Source: Moduliflexus sp964602655
GTDB taxonomy: Bacteria; Moduliflexota; Moduliflexia; Moduliflexales; Moduliflexaceae
Assembly (NCBI GenBank): GCA_964602655.1
Contig: CAZRSF010000002.1
Location: 70,090 to 134,089, forward strand
Length of the DNA: 64,000 bases
Direction: 5' to 3'
Under the pieces are notes generated by a model, which was given only the letters and a program-made list of their open reading frames with translations, ran no database searches and was not told the origin of the DNA. Made by a program: the position numbers and the translations under genes. Positions 50,890 through 60,034 of the stretch are shown one piece after another; positions within the stretch are counted from its first letter, which is position 1, and the number at the start of each line of letters is the position of its first letter.

Positions 50890-51410
50890 ACGCGCCCACA
50901 TCCTTTAGCGGTGAAACGCTCCGCGAGAACGATTCACGACCAACCGAGGAAACCAGTATCACTCTTTGTTTCGGGTCTATACGTGAGGCTGCAAAACTGC
51001 CAGGAGTTTCGACGCGCAGCGTTGACGGTCAGAGCCGCGCTCCGAAACTCCTGAAAATTCACCAATTTATACAGACGACAGTATAGCGTCCCGGCATCTC
51101 AACGACAAACAAGCGTATAGATATTGGCTGCAAAATGCAACAAAAAACTACTGCGATTAAGAGATCGAAGAAACAACGCGAAAATGCTATTTTTTTGTTT
51201 GACAGTCGCGGCATTTGTCCATATATTCTAAACTCAGAGAACAGACCACCCCATTCATGGGGTTGCGCGTCGAAATTTCACTTCGACGCGCCCGATGGAC
51301 AGGCGGTGTCGCATGGACGAAAGACCATTTCGTCCTCATCGTAAATAAGAGAGGACGCGGTGAATCGTGAGCGATCATGGTTCACGGCAGCAACGACAGG
51401 TTGAAACACG
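50890..51410. promoter_or_regulatory. Divergent control region between TPR gene and lon
   Basis: About 520 bp without a supported gene. It contains the F4 element at 51002-51052 and a hairpin at 51265-51291 (GCGCGTCGAA/TTCGACGCGC). A third weak palindrome, GTGAA…TTCAC near 51360-51383, lies close to the lon ATG. No CIRCE or clear heat-shock promoter was recognised. Confidence 0.5.
51002..51052. repeat. Intergenic 51-nt hairpin element, family F4 copy 3
   Basis: 51 nt, edges AGGAGT/ACTCCT, inner GCGTTGACGG shared with the copies at 10234 and 34308 (the latter reversed). Confidence 0.82.
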
Positions 51411-53795
51411 ATGGCAATAGAACATCACGATCCTGATACGATACTCGATAATCTCGATAATATGGATGCGATTCCGCGGGAATTAGCAATTTTGCCGTTG
51501 AAGGGGACGGTTATTTATCCCGGCCTGGCCGTGCCGCTGATTATCGGACGCGACCGCTCGATCCGGCTGATTGACGATGCGCTCGGCGGCGAGAAAATCA
51601 TTGGAGTGGTCACGCAGAAAGACCCGAAAGTGCAAGACCCCGCGCCGGAAGAAATGTATGAGATCGGGACTGCCGTCTCGATTCTGAAAATGGTCAAGGT
51701 CAGCGAACGCGATATTCGCGTCGTCGTGCAAGGGATTGCCCGCATCAAAATCGAGAGCTTTCTGACCAATGATCCCTACTATATCGCGCGCGTCGCGCAA
51801 ATTGAAGAAGACTATACGGAAGGCATCACGATTGACGCATTAAGCGCCAATATCAAAGAGGTCTTCCACAAAGTTGTCGAACTTTCGCCCCAGGTTCCGT
51901 CGGAGATCATGACAATGATCGTCAATCTCAAAAATCCGGGGATGTTGGCGGATTTTGTGGTGTCGAGCCTGAATATCCCGGCGGAAGAAAAACAAGAGGT
52001 GCTGCAAATTATCGGCATCCCGACGAGGCTGAATCGCGTGCTGGAAATCCTGAACCGCGAATTGGAAGTGTTGGAATTGGGGCAAAAAATCCAGTCGCAG
52101 GTCAAAGAAGGCATTGATAAAAATCAGCGGGAATACTATCTGCGCGAGCAGCTCAAGGCGATTCAGCAGGAACTCGGCGATGAGGACGAGTTGAACGAAT
52201 CCGACGAATTGAAAGAACGCCTGGAGAAAGCGAAGCTGCCGGAAGAAGCGGATAAAGCGGCGCGCAAAGAATTGGAACGGCTGAAACGGATGCACCCATC
52301 GTCGGCTGAATATACGGTTTCGCGCACCTATTTCGATTGGATTTTGGATCTGCCGTGGAACGAGGCGACCGAAGACAATTTGAAGATTGTCGAAGCGCAC
52401 AAAATTTTGAATGAAGACCATTATAATTTGGAAAAGGTCAAAAAGCGCATTTTGGAATATCTCGCGGTGCGGCAGTTGAAAAAGGATATGAAAGGGCCGA
52501 TTCTCTGCTTCGTCGGGCCTCCCGGCGTGGGAAAAACGTCGTTAGGTCGTTCGATTGCCCGCGCGCTTGGCCGCAAATTCGTCCGCATTTCGCTTGGCGG
52601 CGTCCATGATGAAGCCGAAATTCGCGGCCATCGCCGCACATATATCGGTGCGCTGCCGGGGCGCATTATTCAAGGCATCAAAAAAGCGGGGTCGAATAAT
52701 CCGCTGTTTATGCTGGATGAAGTTGACAAACTCGGCTCGGATTTTCGCGGCGATCCGTCGTCGGCGCTGCTGGAAGTGCTTGACCCGGAGCAGAATTTTT
52801 CGTTCTCGGATCATTATCTGGAAGTCGCGTTCGACCTGTCGAAAGTGATGTTCATCGCCACAGCCAACGTGCTGCAAACGATTCCGCCCGCGCTGCAAGA
52901 TCGCATGGAGATCCTGGAATTGCCGGGTTATACGGAAGAAGAAAAGCTGCTGATTGCCAGAGATTTTTTGATTCCGAAACAGTTGGAAGAGCATGGTTTG
53001 AAGGTGGAACAACTGCAATACACGGAGAATGCGATGAAATTGGTCGTCGGTTCATACACGCGCGAAGCCGGCGTCAGGAATCTGGAACGCCAGATCGCGT
53101 CGGTCTGCCGCGGCGTGGCGAAAGAAATCGTGGAAGGCAGCTTGCAAACGGTGGAATTCACCGCCGAACTCGCGCATAAATATCTCGGCCCGGTAAAGTT
53201 TTTCCCGGAAGTCGCTGAACGGACGGTCGAGCCGGGCGTGGCGACCGGATTGGCGTGGACGCCGACCGGCGGCGATATTATTTTCGTCGAAGCCACGATC
53301 ATGCCGGGTAAAAAGACGCTGACGCTGACCGGGCAGTTGGGCGACGTTATGAAAGAATCGGCGCAGGCCGCGCTGTCGTATGTCCGCGCCAAATACAAAG
53401 AACTCGGCGTGGAGCAGGATTTCTACGAAAACGGCGACATTCATATCCATATTCCGGCGGGCGCGATTCCGAAAGATGGCCCGTCGGCGGGCGTGACGAT
53501 GTTTACCGCGTTAACCTCGCTGTTGACGCATCGTCCGATTCGCAACGACATCGCCATGACCGGCGAAATCACGCTGCGCGGCGCAGTGCTGCCGGTGGGC
53601 GGCATCAAAGAAAAAGTGCTGGCGGCTCGCCGCGCGGGGATTCATACCGTGATTCTGCCCAAGAAGAACGAAAAAGATTTGGAAGAAGTGCCGGAAAACG
53701 CCAAAAAAGACCTGAATTTTCTCTTCGTGCAGCGCATGGACGAAATCATTCCGCTTGCGCTGACCGAGCCGGTTATGGCGGACAACCGGCATTAA
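51411..53795 (+). CDS. lon: ATP-dependent protease Lon
   Basis: A 794-residue LonA protease, cytoplasmic hexamer. N-terminal substrate domain (about 25-220), coiled-coil linker, AAA+ module with Walker A GPPGVGKT (369-376) and ISLGGVHDEAEIRGHRRTYIGALPG, and the S16 domain with the Ser-Lys dyad Ser692 (KDGPSAG) and Lys733 (GGIKEK). Full length. It is a useful local reference for the Lon-like domain of the nSTAND-WD40 protein. Confidence 0.97.
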   Translation: MAIEHHDPDTILDNLDNMDAIPRELAILPLKGTVIYPGLAVPLIIGRDRSIRLIDDALGGEKIIGVVTQKDPKVQDPAPEEMYEIGTAVSILKMVKVSERDIRVVVQGIARIKIESFLTNDPYYIARVAQIEEDYTEGITIDALSANIKEVFHKVVELSPQVPSEIMTMIVNLKNPGMLADFVVSSLNIPAEEKQEVLQIIGIPTRLNRVLEILNRELEVLELGQKIQSQVKEGIDKNQREYYLREQLKAIQQELGDEDELNESDELKERLEKAKLPEEADKAARKELERLKRMHPSSAEYTVSRTYFDWILDLPWNEATEDNLKIVEAHKILNEDHYNLEKVKKRILEYLAVRQLKKDMKGPILCFVGPPGVGKTSLGRSIARALGRKFVRISLGGVHDEAEIRGHRRTYIGALPGRIIQGIKKAGSNNPLFMLDEVDKLGSDFRGDPSSALLEVLDPEQNFSFSDHYLEVAFDLSKVMFIATANVLQTIPPALQDRMEILELPGYTEEEKLLIARDFLIPKQLEEHGLKVEQLQYTENAMKLVVGSYTREAGVRNLERQIASVCRGVAKEIVEGSLQTVEFTAELAHKYLGPVKFFPEVAERTVEPGVATGLAWTPTGGDIIFVEATIMPGKKTLTLTGQLGDVMKESAQAALSYVRAKYKELGVEQDFYENGDIHIHIPAGAIPKDGPSAGVTMFTALTSLLTHRPIRNDIAMTGEITLRGAVLPVGGIKEKVLAARRAGIHTVILPKKNEKDLEEVPENAKKDLNFLFVQRMDEIIPLALTEPVMADNRH

Positions 53796-53833
53796 TGCCA
53801 TCGAATCATGCGATAAAAGGGAGGAACATTTTT

Positions 53834-54376
53834 ATGGTCGTAACGGAAAATACAATTACATTTACACTCGTTGATATTGTTCGTGGAAGAAATTCTCAAG
53901 AAATTCAAATTGCTGAAGGGACAAATTTGTTCAGTTATTTGCATGAATATTTTCATGAAATCGGTATTGATCCTAACATATTCCTTGTGTTCGCAAATCA
54001 GCAACGTGTTGATGATACGTATGTTATCAAGCCGATGGATGTGATCTCTGTTTCCCCAAGTAAGGCAGGCGGAGGCTATTCAGCGATAAATCGTTTGCCA
54101 ACATTTACCCTGCACGCTGAGGAATTCAAGTTGGTTCGAACGATTCGACGAATCGGCGGATCGCATAAAGAACAGGAAGCGTTGATTGAACGCTTGATTC
54201 AGGAAATCGAGACGCTGCTCGCGCAACAAACGCCTAAAAAGCCTATAAAATGGTTACAGAAGGGGAAACGCACCGGTTTGCCTCCATTTCAGCCGGTGAC
54301 GCCTGAACCCGGTTCTCCGTCAGCGTCCGACATTATCATCGCGCAACGTGATCGTTTATCTGTGGGGCAAACATGA
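53834..54376 (+). CDS. Beta-grasp (ThiS/MoaD-like) domain protein paired with PIN toxin
   Basis: A 180-residue protein with GGGAGGAAC upstream of the ATG at 53834. Residues about 5-82 look like a ThiS/MoaD beta-grasp: ITFTLVDIVRG, QIAEGTNLFSYLHEYFHEIG, FLVFANQQRV and IKPMDVISVSPSKAGGG, ending near a Gly triplet as carrier proteins do, though not at the C-terminus. The rest is helical with a terminal SASDIIIAQRDRLSVGQ that resembles a VapB toxin-binding tail. It overlaps the PIN toxin by ATGA, so it stands in the antitoxin position. I infer an antitoxin with a ubiquitin-like domain in place of a DNA-binding one. Confidence 0.68.
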   Translation: MVVTENTITFTLVDIVRGRNSQEIQIAEGTNLFSYLHEYFHEIGIDPNIFLVFANQQRVDDTYVIKPMDVISVSPSKAGGGYSAINRLPTFTLHAEEFKLVRTIRRIGGSHKEQEALIERLIQEIETLLAQQTPKKPIKWLQKGKRTGLPPFQPVTPEPGSPSASDIIIAQRDRLSVGQT

Positions 54377-54837
54377 ACGGGTTCATAGATTCTTCGGCGT
54401 TGGTAAAAGTATTTGTCAATGAGCCGGGAACGTCTGTTATTCAGCCATTTGTTCTTGAAGCGTTCGACGACAATTCCAATGTTTTTCTCATGACGTCGGC
54501 GATCACAAAAGCGGAAATTATGGCCGCATTTGCCGCGTTACGCCGCGGGCGCAATCTCTCGCAGCGCCAATTCGAAGAAGCAGTGGCACGCTTCAAGGAA
54601 CGCTGGCAAGAGTTCTCAGTACCTGAAGTCAGCGCCGAATTAATCGATCTTTCAGGAGAACTCGGCTTACAGAACAAGCTGAAAGGGGCTGATGCGTTCC
54701 AACTTGCGTCTGCGCTTGAAGTGGATACGGACATGTTCATCTCGACAGACAATGCTCTGAATGCAGCGGCGGCAGCGCATGGATTGGCTGTCTGGAATCC
54801 GATGCTTGAATCGCAGCCAAAAACGAAGCAAAACTGA
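54373..54837 (+). CDS. PIN-domain toxin (VapC-like)
   Basis: A 154-residue PIN ribonuclease: NGFIDSSALVKVF (Asp6), SAITKAEIMAAFA (Glu), LKGADAFQLASAL (Asp) and FISTDNALNAAA (Asp) give the four acidic active-site positions. It overlaps its putative antitoxin by 4 nt. The following 108 bp show no gene. Confidence 0.88.
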   Translation: MNGFIDSSALVKVFVNEPGTSVIQPFVLEAFDDNSNVFLMTSAITKAEIMAAFAALRRGRNLSQRQFEEAVARFKERWQEFSVPEVSAELIDLSGELGLQNKLKGADAFQLASALEVDTDMFISTDNALNAAAAAHGLAVWNPMLESQPKTKQN

Positions 54838-54945
54838 ATGGTGTAGGAATGGGAACATGTTTAGAACCGACGAATAATCCGAAACATTCTGGCAGCAAGT
54901 CGCGCCGCTGATCCCTGCGCAGCAGCGCGACCAGCGCCGAAAATT

Positions 54946-55272
54946 TCACGGTAACGCAGGCGGGACGATAACCGCTACGATTGGCGCGGGAGCCTTCATC
55001 AATTCTATCGCGCACGCTTCGGCAACACCTTGCTCTGGTTTCGTCTCGCCGGAGATGGTCGCCCACCCCTGTTTTTCGATATACGTATTTCTGTCCCAGG
55101 ACTTGGCGGCTTTCAATTCGTTGTACTTCAACACTTTCTCCGGATCCTCATTAAACCTGGCAAGACACATTGGCGTCAGGCGTTTGACGACAGCCTCACG
55201 AGCCATTGTCTGTGCGAGTTTCTCGGCCGTGCTGCTCCTCATCCATCCGCCCCATCGAAAGCCGATCACCAT
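54946..55272 (-). CDS. Conserved hypothetical protein, 5' end possibly damaged
   Basis: A 108-residue protein: MVIGFRWGGWMRSSTAEKLA, EAVVKRLTPMCLARFNEDP, SWDRNTYIEKQGWATISG, ending with ELMKAPAP. It resembles small single-pass proteins I have seen in other bacteria (…GGW..GGTAEK…EKQGWAT) whose membrane helix precedes this point. Here the frame stays open upstream for 21 codons, coding the hydrophobic stretch ALLFWSCLACIALT, back to a TGA at 55336-55338, but without an ATG, GTG or TTG. A frameshift at the very start, or use of a CTG codon, may explain this. Confidence 0.6.
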   Translation of the reverse strand: MVIGFRWGGWMRSSTAEKLAQTMAREAVVKRLTPMCLARFNEDPEKVLKYNELKAAKSWDRNTYIEKQGWATISGETKPEQGVAEACAIELMKAPAPIVAVIVPPALP

Positions 55273-55512
55273 TGTCAGCGCAATACATGCCAGACACGAC
55301 CAGAAAAGGAGCGCTTTCGTCGGTTGCGCATTCTGTCACTGTTGCCCTAAGCTCCCCTTCTCGCGCTTATTTTGTGGATTATACCCGGTATCTTGTTCCA
55401 TGATTTTTCCTCCGAAAGCTAATTGTTGTGCGACATGAGTTATCACAAACCTCATCAATGAGTTCCTGATTTTATGATATGCACAGAACAAGCCACGCCG
55501 CGATGACATGCG

Positions 55513-55818
55513 CTAACGTATGATATTGATTGTGGTTATGCCGCTTGATGCGGGATCGCGCCTACAGAATGGGCGACGAATGTTTGCCAGAAATGACAAA
55601 AAATTGGAATAAAATATCTGATAACTCGTTGAAAAGACAGGAGAAAGAAGACGATTGCCAATCATGACAACATTGCCAGAATGAACAAACAGCTCCACCA
55701 TCCGGTATTTTTCGATTTTTCGGTAGAGCGTACGTAACGGAAGTCCCAAGCTTTTGGCGGCGGTCGCAATATTCCCGACATGCCGCTCCTCTCCCGTGTG
55801 GGGACTCTTTTCAAGTAT
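55513..55818 (-). pseudogene. Remnant of NtrC-family regulator (Fis-type HTH)
   Basis: An open frame without a start, bounded by TAA at 55819-55821, reads GNIATAAKSLGLPLRTLYRKIEKYRM, which splits into the two helices GNIATAAKSLGLP and RTLYRKIEKYRM of the HTH_8 domain that ends sigma-54 activators. The receiver and AAA+ domains are absent; downstream the frame continues in non-family sequence (…SPVFSTSYQIFYSNF). It is a decayed regulator gene between the GGDEF-EAL gene and an AT-rich gap (55273-55512) with nothing else recognised. Confidence 0.65.
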
Positions 55819-55849
55819 TTATTTCAAAACTGTCCGAAGTATTGTCCCT

Positions 55850-57862
55850 TCAATCTGAGGAAAATTGCAATTGCTTGCCGTCGGTCAATAAGGTGGAGAT
55901 TTCTTCCGATTTGACCGGCCTGCTGAAGAGGAAGCCCTGAATTTCGTCACAGTCGTTCTGCCGCATAAACTCCAATTGGACGTCATTTTCGATCCCTTCC
56001 GCCAGCACTTTCATATTCAAACTGTGGGCAAGGGAAAAAATCGCCTGGGCAATCGCCACGTCATCGCGACGATCCGGAATGTCTTTGACAAACGATTTAT
56101 CAATTTTGATTTCGTCCAGCGGAAAACATTTCAGATAATTCAGCGACGAATAGCCCGTGCCGAAATCATCAATCGAAAGACGGACGCCCAACTCGCGCAG
56201 GCGGCACATAATCGCGACAGTCTGGCCGACCTCTTTCATCACCGTGCTTTCGGTGATTTCCAGGCGAAGATATTTCGAGGGCAGCCCGGTTTCTTGCAAC
56301 ACGTCTGACACAAGCTTCACTAAGTGATCGCTCTGAAATTGTTTCGCTGAAAGGTTGATCGCGATCGATAATTCGTGAAAACCGGCGTCATGCCAGATTT
56401 TGGTCTGCCGACACGCTTCTCGCATAACCCATTCGCCTAACGGCACGATCAAGCCGCTTTCTTCGGCAAACGGAATAAATTTATCGGGCGGCACCAATTC
56501 GTCCTGGCGCTGCCAGCGTACCAACGCCTCCGTGCCGACGATTTTTCCGCTTTTCATGTCTAACTGCGGTTGGTAATAGACGCGCAGTTCGCCTTGCGTC
56601 AGCGCATTATACAGATCGCGTTCCAGCGCCATGCGCTCCATGACGAGTTGCTGCATCGGCCTGGTATAGAGCATATACGTGTTTCTGCCCTGCTCTTTGG
56701 CGCGGTTTCTGGCGATGTCCGCGTTTTTTTCAAGCGCGGCGACTTCATGTCCATCCTCAGGATAAATCGTCACGCCGATGCTGGCGCTCGACATGATTTG
56801 ATGTCCTTTGATGAAAAATGGGGTGGAAAACGATTGCAGAATGCGTTGGGCGACTTCAATGGCGTCGCGGTGTTCTTTGAGTTCGGGCAAGAGGATCATG
56901 AATTCATCGCCCGCGAGCCTGGCGACGGTATCTTCGACGCGGCAGCATTTTTTCAGGCGGGCGGCGAATTCTTGCAGCAGAATGTCTCCGACCGCATAGC
57001 CTAACGACCCGTTAACGGTCTTGAAATTATCCAAATCCAAAAAGATCACGCCGACGTGATGATGATGACGTTGCGCTTGCGCTAAGGCCATTTCCAAGTG
57101 ATCGCGGAATAGATGCCGATTCGGCAGGCTGGTCAGCGCGTCGTAGTTGGCCTGATACGCCACCTGCCGCTGGCTGTGTTTCAGATCGGTGAGGTCATGA
57201 AAGACGCCGAGATAATGCGACACGTCGCCGCGTTCGTTATGGATGGCGTTGATTTTCAGCCATTCAGGGTACGCTTCGCCATTTTTGCGGCGATTCCACA
57301 TTTCGCCAGCCCAATGCCCATGCGCCAGCAACTCTTTCCATAGCCCCTCGAAGAATACGCGATCTTGAATTCCGGAATTCAGCAGGCGCGGATTTTTTCC
57401 CAGACAGTCCTCTTCCGTATAGCCGGTGATTTGCGTGTACGAGGGATTGATTTTCACAATCGCGCCGGTCATATCGGTAATCATAATCCCTTCCAGCGAA
57501 TGCTCGAAAATCGTATTGATCAGTTCGAACTCGGTTTTATGGCGTTGATGATCCGCGACTTCTTTCGTAAAAAAGGCGTTGAACATCGTCAAATGCCGCG
57601 CCTGTTCTTCAATGCGGGATTCGAAGGTTTTATACGATTGATTGATATGCGTTTCCACATCGCTGAGATACTGAAGAAACCAGATCAGGCTTCCCGCCGA
57701 AATGCCGATAATCAGAGCAGACAGCCAGAGAAACGACATCCCGCGAGCGTCCGACGGCAGCGACAGCAGATAGCTCCCGCCAATCAGAACGGTCGCGTTC
57801 AATACAAGCAGCACAAGAAAAAGAGGAAAGATGATTTGTCGGGCGAATGGTGTCAGTTTCAT
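55850..57862 (-). CDS. Membrane PAS-GGDEF-EAL protein (c-di-GMP turnover)
   Basis: A 670-residue inner-membrane signalling protein. Two N-terminal helices (about 9-31 and 43-66) bound a short periplasmic loop; a PAS domain follows (about 110-235, IMITDMTGAIVKINPSYTQITGY). The GGDEF domain has the variant AGDEF in RLAGDEFMILL, still compatible with activity; no upstream RxxD I-site is obvious. The EAL domain has EALVRW, the DDFGTGYSSLNYL loop and KIDKSFV, so it should be catalytic. Dual-function enzyme; net direction unknown. Confidence 0.93.
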   Translation of the reverse strand: MKLTPFARQIIFPLFLVLLVLNATVLIGGSYLLSLPSDARGMSFLWLSALIIGISAGSLIWFLQYLSDVETHINQSYKTFESRIEEQARHLTMFNAFFTKEVADHQRHKTEFELINTIFEHSLEGIMITDMTGAIVKINPSYTQITGYTEEDCLGKNPRLLNSGIQDRVFFEGLWKELLAHGHWAGEMWNRRKNGEAYPEWLKINAIHNERGDVSHYLGVFHDLTDLKHSQRQVAYQANYDALTSLPNRHLFRDHLEMALAQAQRHHHHVGVIFLDLDNFKTVNGSLGYAVGDILLQEFAARLKKCCRVEDTVARLAGDEFMILLPELKEHRDAIEVAQRILQSFSTPFFIKGHQIMSSASIGVTIYPEDGHEVAALEKNADIARNRAKEQGRNTYMLYTRPMQQLVMERMALERDLYNALTQGELRVYYQPQLDMKSGKIVGTEALVRWQRQDELVPPDKFIPFAEESGLIVPLGEWVMREACRQTKIWHDAGFHELSIAINLSAKQFQSDHLVKLVSDVLQETGLPSKYLRLEITESTVMKEVGQTVAIMCRLRELGVRLSIDDFGTGYSSLNYLKCFPLDEIKIDKSFVKDIPDRRDDVAIAQAIFSLAHSLNMKVLAEGIENDVQLEFMRQNDCDEIQGFLFSRPVKSEEISTLLTDGKQLQFSSD

Positions 57863-58124
57863 GCGTATTCGGTCATCTCGATTATCTGATATGGACGGTA
57901 TATGTGAACGGTTTCGAGGTTATGAAAATGTCACAGGTTCTCACGTCAAACAAAATTTCAATCAGAACGTAAATAGTTGTTGCGTTTGAAAAACGACAAC
58001 GTTGTAAAAAAATGGTTGACTCCGAATATGAGCAAATACGAAGTTTTGAAGCGGGAGACATGTATCGGTATCAACGTCAATATGCGTTCGATAGGACGCG
58101 CGAACAGGCTGGAGGCCATTCATT

Positions 58125-58631
58125 ATGATCATCAGAGACGAGGTTGATTTTCTCATTCGAGACGCCAAAGCGACGGACGTCGCCATCATTTACGACTTGA
58201 TCAAACCGAATTCGGAAAAAGCAATGATGCTGCCGCGCAGCCGCTACAAAATTTTCTCGCGGCTGCAAGGGTTCGTCGTGTTGGAAGAAAAAGCCACGCA
58301 GCGCATTGTCGGATGCGCGGCGCTCGTGATTTTGTGGGGCGACATGGCGGAAGTGCAATCGCTCGCCGTGTCGGACGAATATCGCGGCAAAGGGTATGGG
58401 CGCATGCTCGTGGAGTGTGTGCTTGAAAAAGCGCGGAACCTTGAAATTCCGAAAGTGCTGTCGTTGACGTATCAGGTCGAGTTTTTCTCGAAATTGGGGT
58501 TTGTCGTGGTTGATAAAAACACCGCGCCGCGCAAAATCTGGGGCGAATGTCTGGAATGCCCCAAACTTGAACACTGCGATGAAACCGCCATGATTTACCA
58601 GATCAGTTCGGCGGAACGTCCGGCAGCGTAA
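58125..58631 (+). CDS. GNAT N-acetyltransferase (ArgA-like)
   Basis: A 168-residue acetyltransferase. FLIRDAKATDVAIIYDLI opens the fold, LAVSDEYRGKGYGRMLVE is the acetyl-CoA loop (Q/RxxGxG/A as R-G-K-G-Y-G), and FFSKLGFVVVDKN closes it. The C-terminal CLECPKLEHCDETAMI with three Cys matches short ArgA-type N-acetylglutamate synthases, which often end in a KCxxCP-like motif. No arg genes are adjacent. The 57863-58124 gap before it shows no gene. Confidence 0.88.
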   Translation: MIIRDEVDFLIRDAKATDVAIIYDLIKPNSEKAMMLPRSRYKIFSRLQGFVVLEEKATQRIVGCAALVILWGDMAEVQSLAVSDEYRGKGYGRMLVECVLEKARNLEIPKVLSLTYQVEFFSKLGFVVVDKNTAPRKIWGECLECPKLEHCDETAMIYQISSAERPAA

Positions 58632-58746
58632 AAAAACGCAAGATCGTTCAAGACAAATTTTCCGCCATGACGTATATGAGTGTTGTGAACATCACAGAGA
58701 CCGTTTCATACAAATTTTAATGATCAATTTTCGAAAGGAGCATATC

Positions 58747-59133
58747 ATGGAATACGTCACAACACTCACAACAACAGGGAAAATTGTCTCACACCTCGAA
58801 GAATTGCGCGTAGCCGACGCGAATTGGAATCCGCACCCAACCTGTCCGGGCGTGGCGCTGAAGCATCTTGTCACCGGCAACGTGACGAACGGGCAATTAA
58901 GCTGCCACCTCGTCAAAGTGGCGGCAGGCTGCCAGATCAGCACGCACGTCCACCCGGACAAGTTGGAACTGCACGAAGTCGTCAGTGGAAGCGGCACGGG
59001 CATGTTGGGCGAACAGACGATCCCGTATATCGCAGGGACAGCCATCGTCATTCCGGCGAATATGCCGCATAACGTGGTCGCCGGGCAGGAAGATGTCTAT
59101 TTGCTCGCCAAATTTACGCCCGCGTTGATGTAG
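58747..59133 (+). CDS. Cupin-domain protein
   Basis: A 128-residue single-domain cupin with GAAAGGAGCAT upstream. The metal-binding motif ISTHVHPDKLELHEVVSGSGTG and the second motif IPANMPHNVV contain the His/Glu ligands (two His and Glu in motif 1, His in motif 2). Such small cupins act as sugar- or ligand-binding regulators or isomerases. It is convergent with an AraC-type gene. Confidence 0.88.
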   Translation: MEYVTTLTTTGKIVSHLEELRVADANWNPHPTCPGVALKHLVTGNVTNGQLSCHLVKVAAGCQISTHVHPDKLELHEVVSGSGTGMLGEQTIPYIAGTAIVIPANMPHNVVAGQEDVYLLAKFTPALM

Positions 59134-59142
59134 CCGCCGCAA

Positions 59143-59173
59143 GCTGTCAGGCACGTTGAACGTGTCTGACAGC
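59143..59173. repeat. Intergenic palindrome, family F2 copy 5
   Basis: GCTGTCAGGCACG / CGTGTCTGACAGC, one mismatch, centre TTGAA, between convergent cupin and AraC genes. Confidence 0.9.
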
Positions 59174-59184
59174 GTAATTTAACA

Positions 59185-60015
59185 TCAGGGGCGCGCTGCG
59201 TGAAGACGCAGATATTCCCCAGGCGTCAGGCCGACATGCCGCTTGAAGAAGCGCGTGAAATGGCTCTGATCCGCAAAACCGGAGTGATGCGCCGCCTCAG
59301 CGATGGAATGCCCGTCGAATAGCATCTCCTGCGCCTGTTTCAGCCGGATTTTCACAAGATATTCATACGGCGGAATGCCGACTTCCGCCTGAAAAATACG
59401 ATTGAGATAATACGGACTGAACCCCGCAAGCTCCGCAAGCGCATCCAACCGAATCGGCTCATCGAAATGCGTGTCAAGATATTGCCGAATCCGCCGGACT
59501 TCGGAATGCGAGGCCATAGAAAGCGATGATTCATTGGATGCGCCTGAACAATGTGTCAGGGCGTAATTCAACAATTCAATCAGCAGCGCCTGACTTCGAA
59601 ATACGTCCTCGCCCCGCGTCGCCTCCTCGATAAACGCCATGAACATCTGCCCAAAGAACTCATCGCGAAAGACAGGCGGAACAAACCGCGGAAATGCGCC
59701 GCGCGGGTCATTCGGAAGGGCAAGCATCCGCTGCATCGCCTCAGTGGGAAGAGACAGCGCCCAGTAATCATGCGGCGCGTCTGTGCGGCAGCGATGCGCT
59801 TCGCCGGGGTGAATGATGAAACAGTCGCCTGCGTTCGCCGTCAACGTTCGCCAGGCGAGTTCGATCACGCGCATTCCGCGCTCAATCAGCCCGAACGTCA
59901 GCGTGTGATGAATATGGCGCGGAAAACGATGCGTCACGCCCTGCCCATGCGCAAGCTGACAGCCGAACACGTCCGGCAGCCGGTAAAAACGAATCTGTGG
60001 TTTTTCTTTCGCCAT
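59185..60015 (-). CDS. AraC-family transcriptional regulator
   Basis: A 276-residue activator: an N-terminal cupin-like sensing domain (HRFPRHIHHTLTFGLIERG; NAGDCFIIHPGEAHRCR) and a C-terminal double HTH (LDALAELAGFSPYYLNRIFQAE; SIAEAAHHSGFADQSHFTRFFKRHVGLTPGEY). The start at 60015 (MAKEKPQIRF) is chosen; a longer frame would overlap the upstream gene by about 30 bp. Ligand unknown. Confidence 0.92.
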   Translation of the reverse strand: MAKEKPQIRFYRLPDVFGCQLAHGQGVTHRFPRHIHHTLTFGLIERGMRVIELAWRTLTANAGDCFIIHPGEAHRCRTDAPHDYWALSLPTEAMQRMLALPNDPRGAFPRFVPPVFRDEFFGQMFMAFIEEATRGEDVFRSQALLIELLNYALTHCSGASNESSLSMASHSEVRRIRQYLDTHFDEPIRLDALAELAGFSPYYLNRIFQAEVGIPPYEYLVKIRLKQAQEMLFDGHSIAEAAHHSGFADQSHFTRFFKRHVGLTPGEYLRLHAARP

Positions 60016-60034
60016 TGCATCCGAACGTTGCCGT

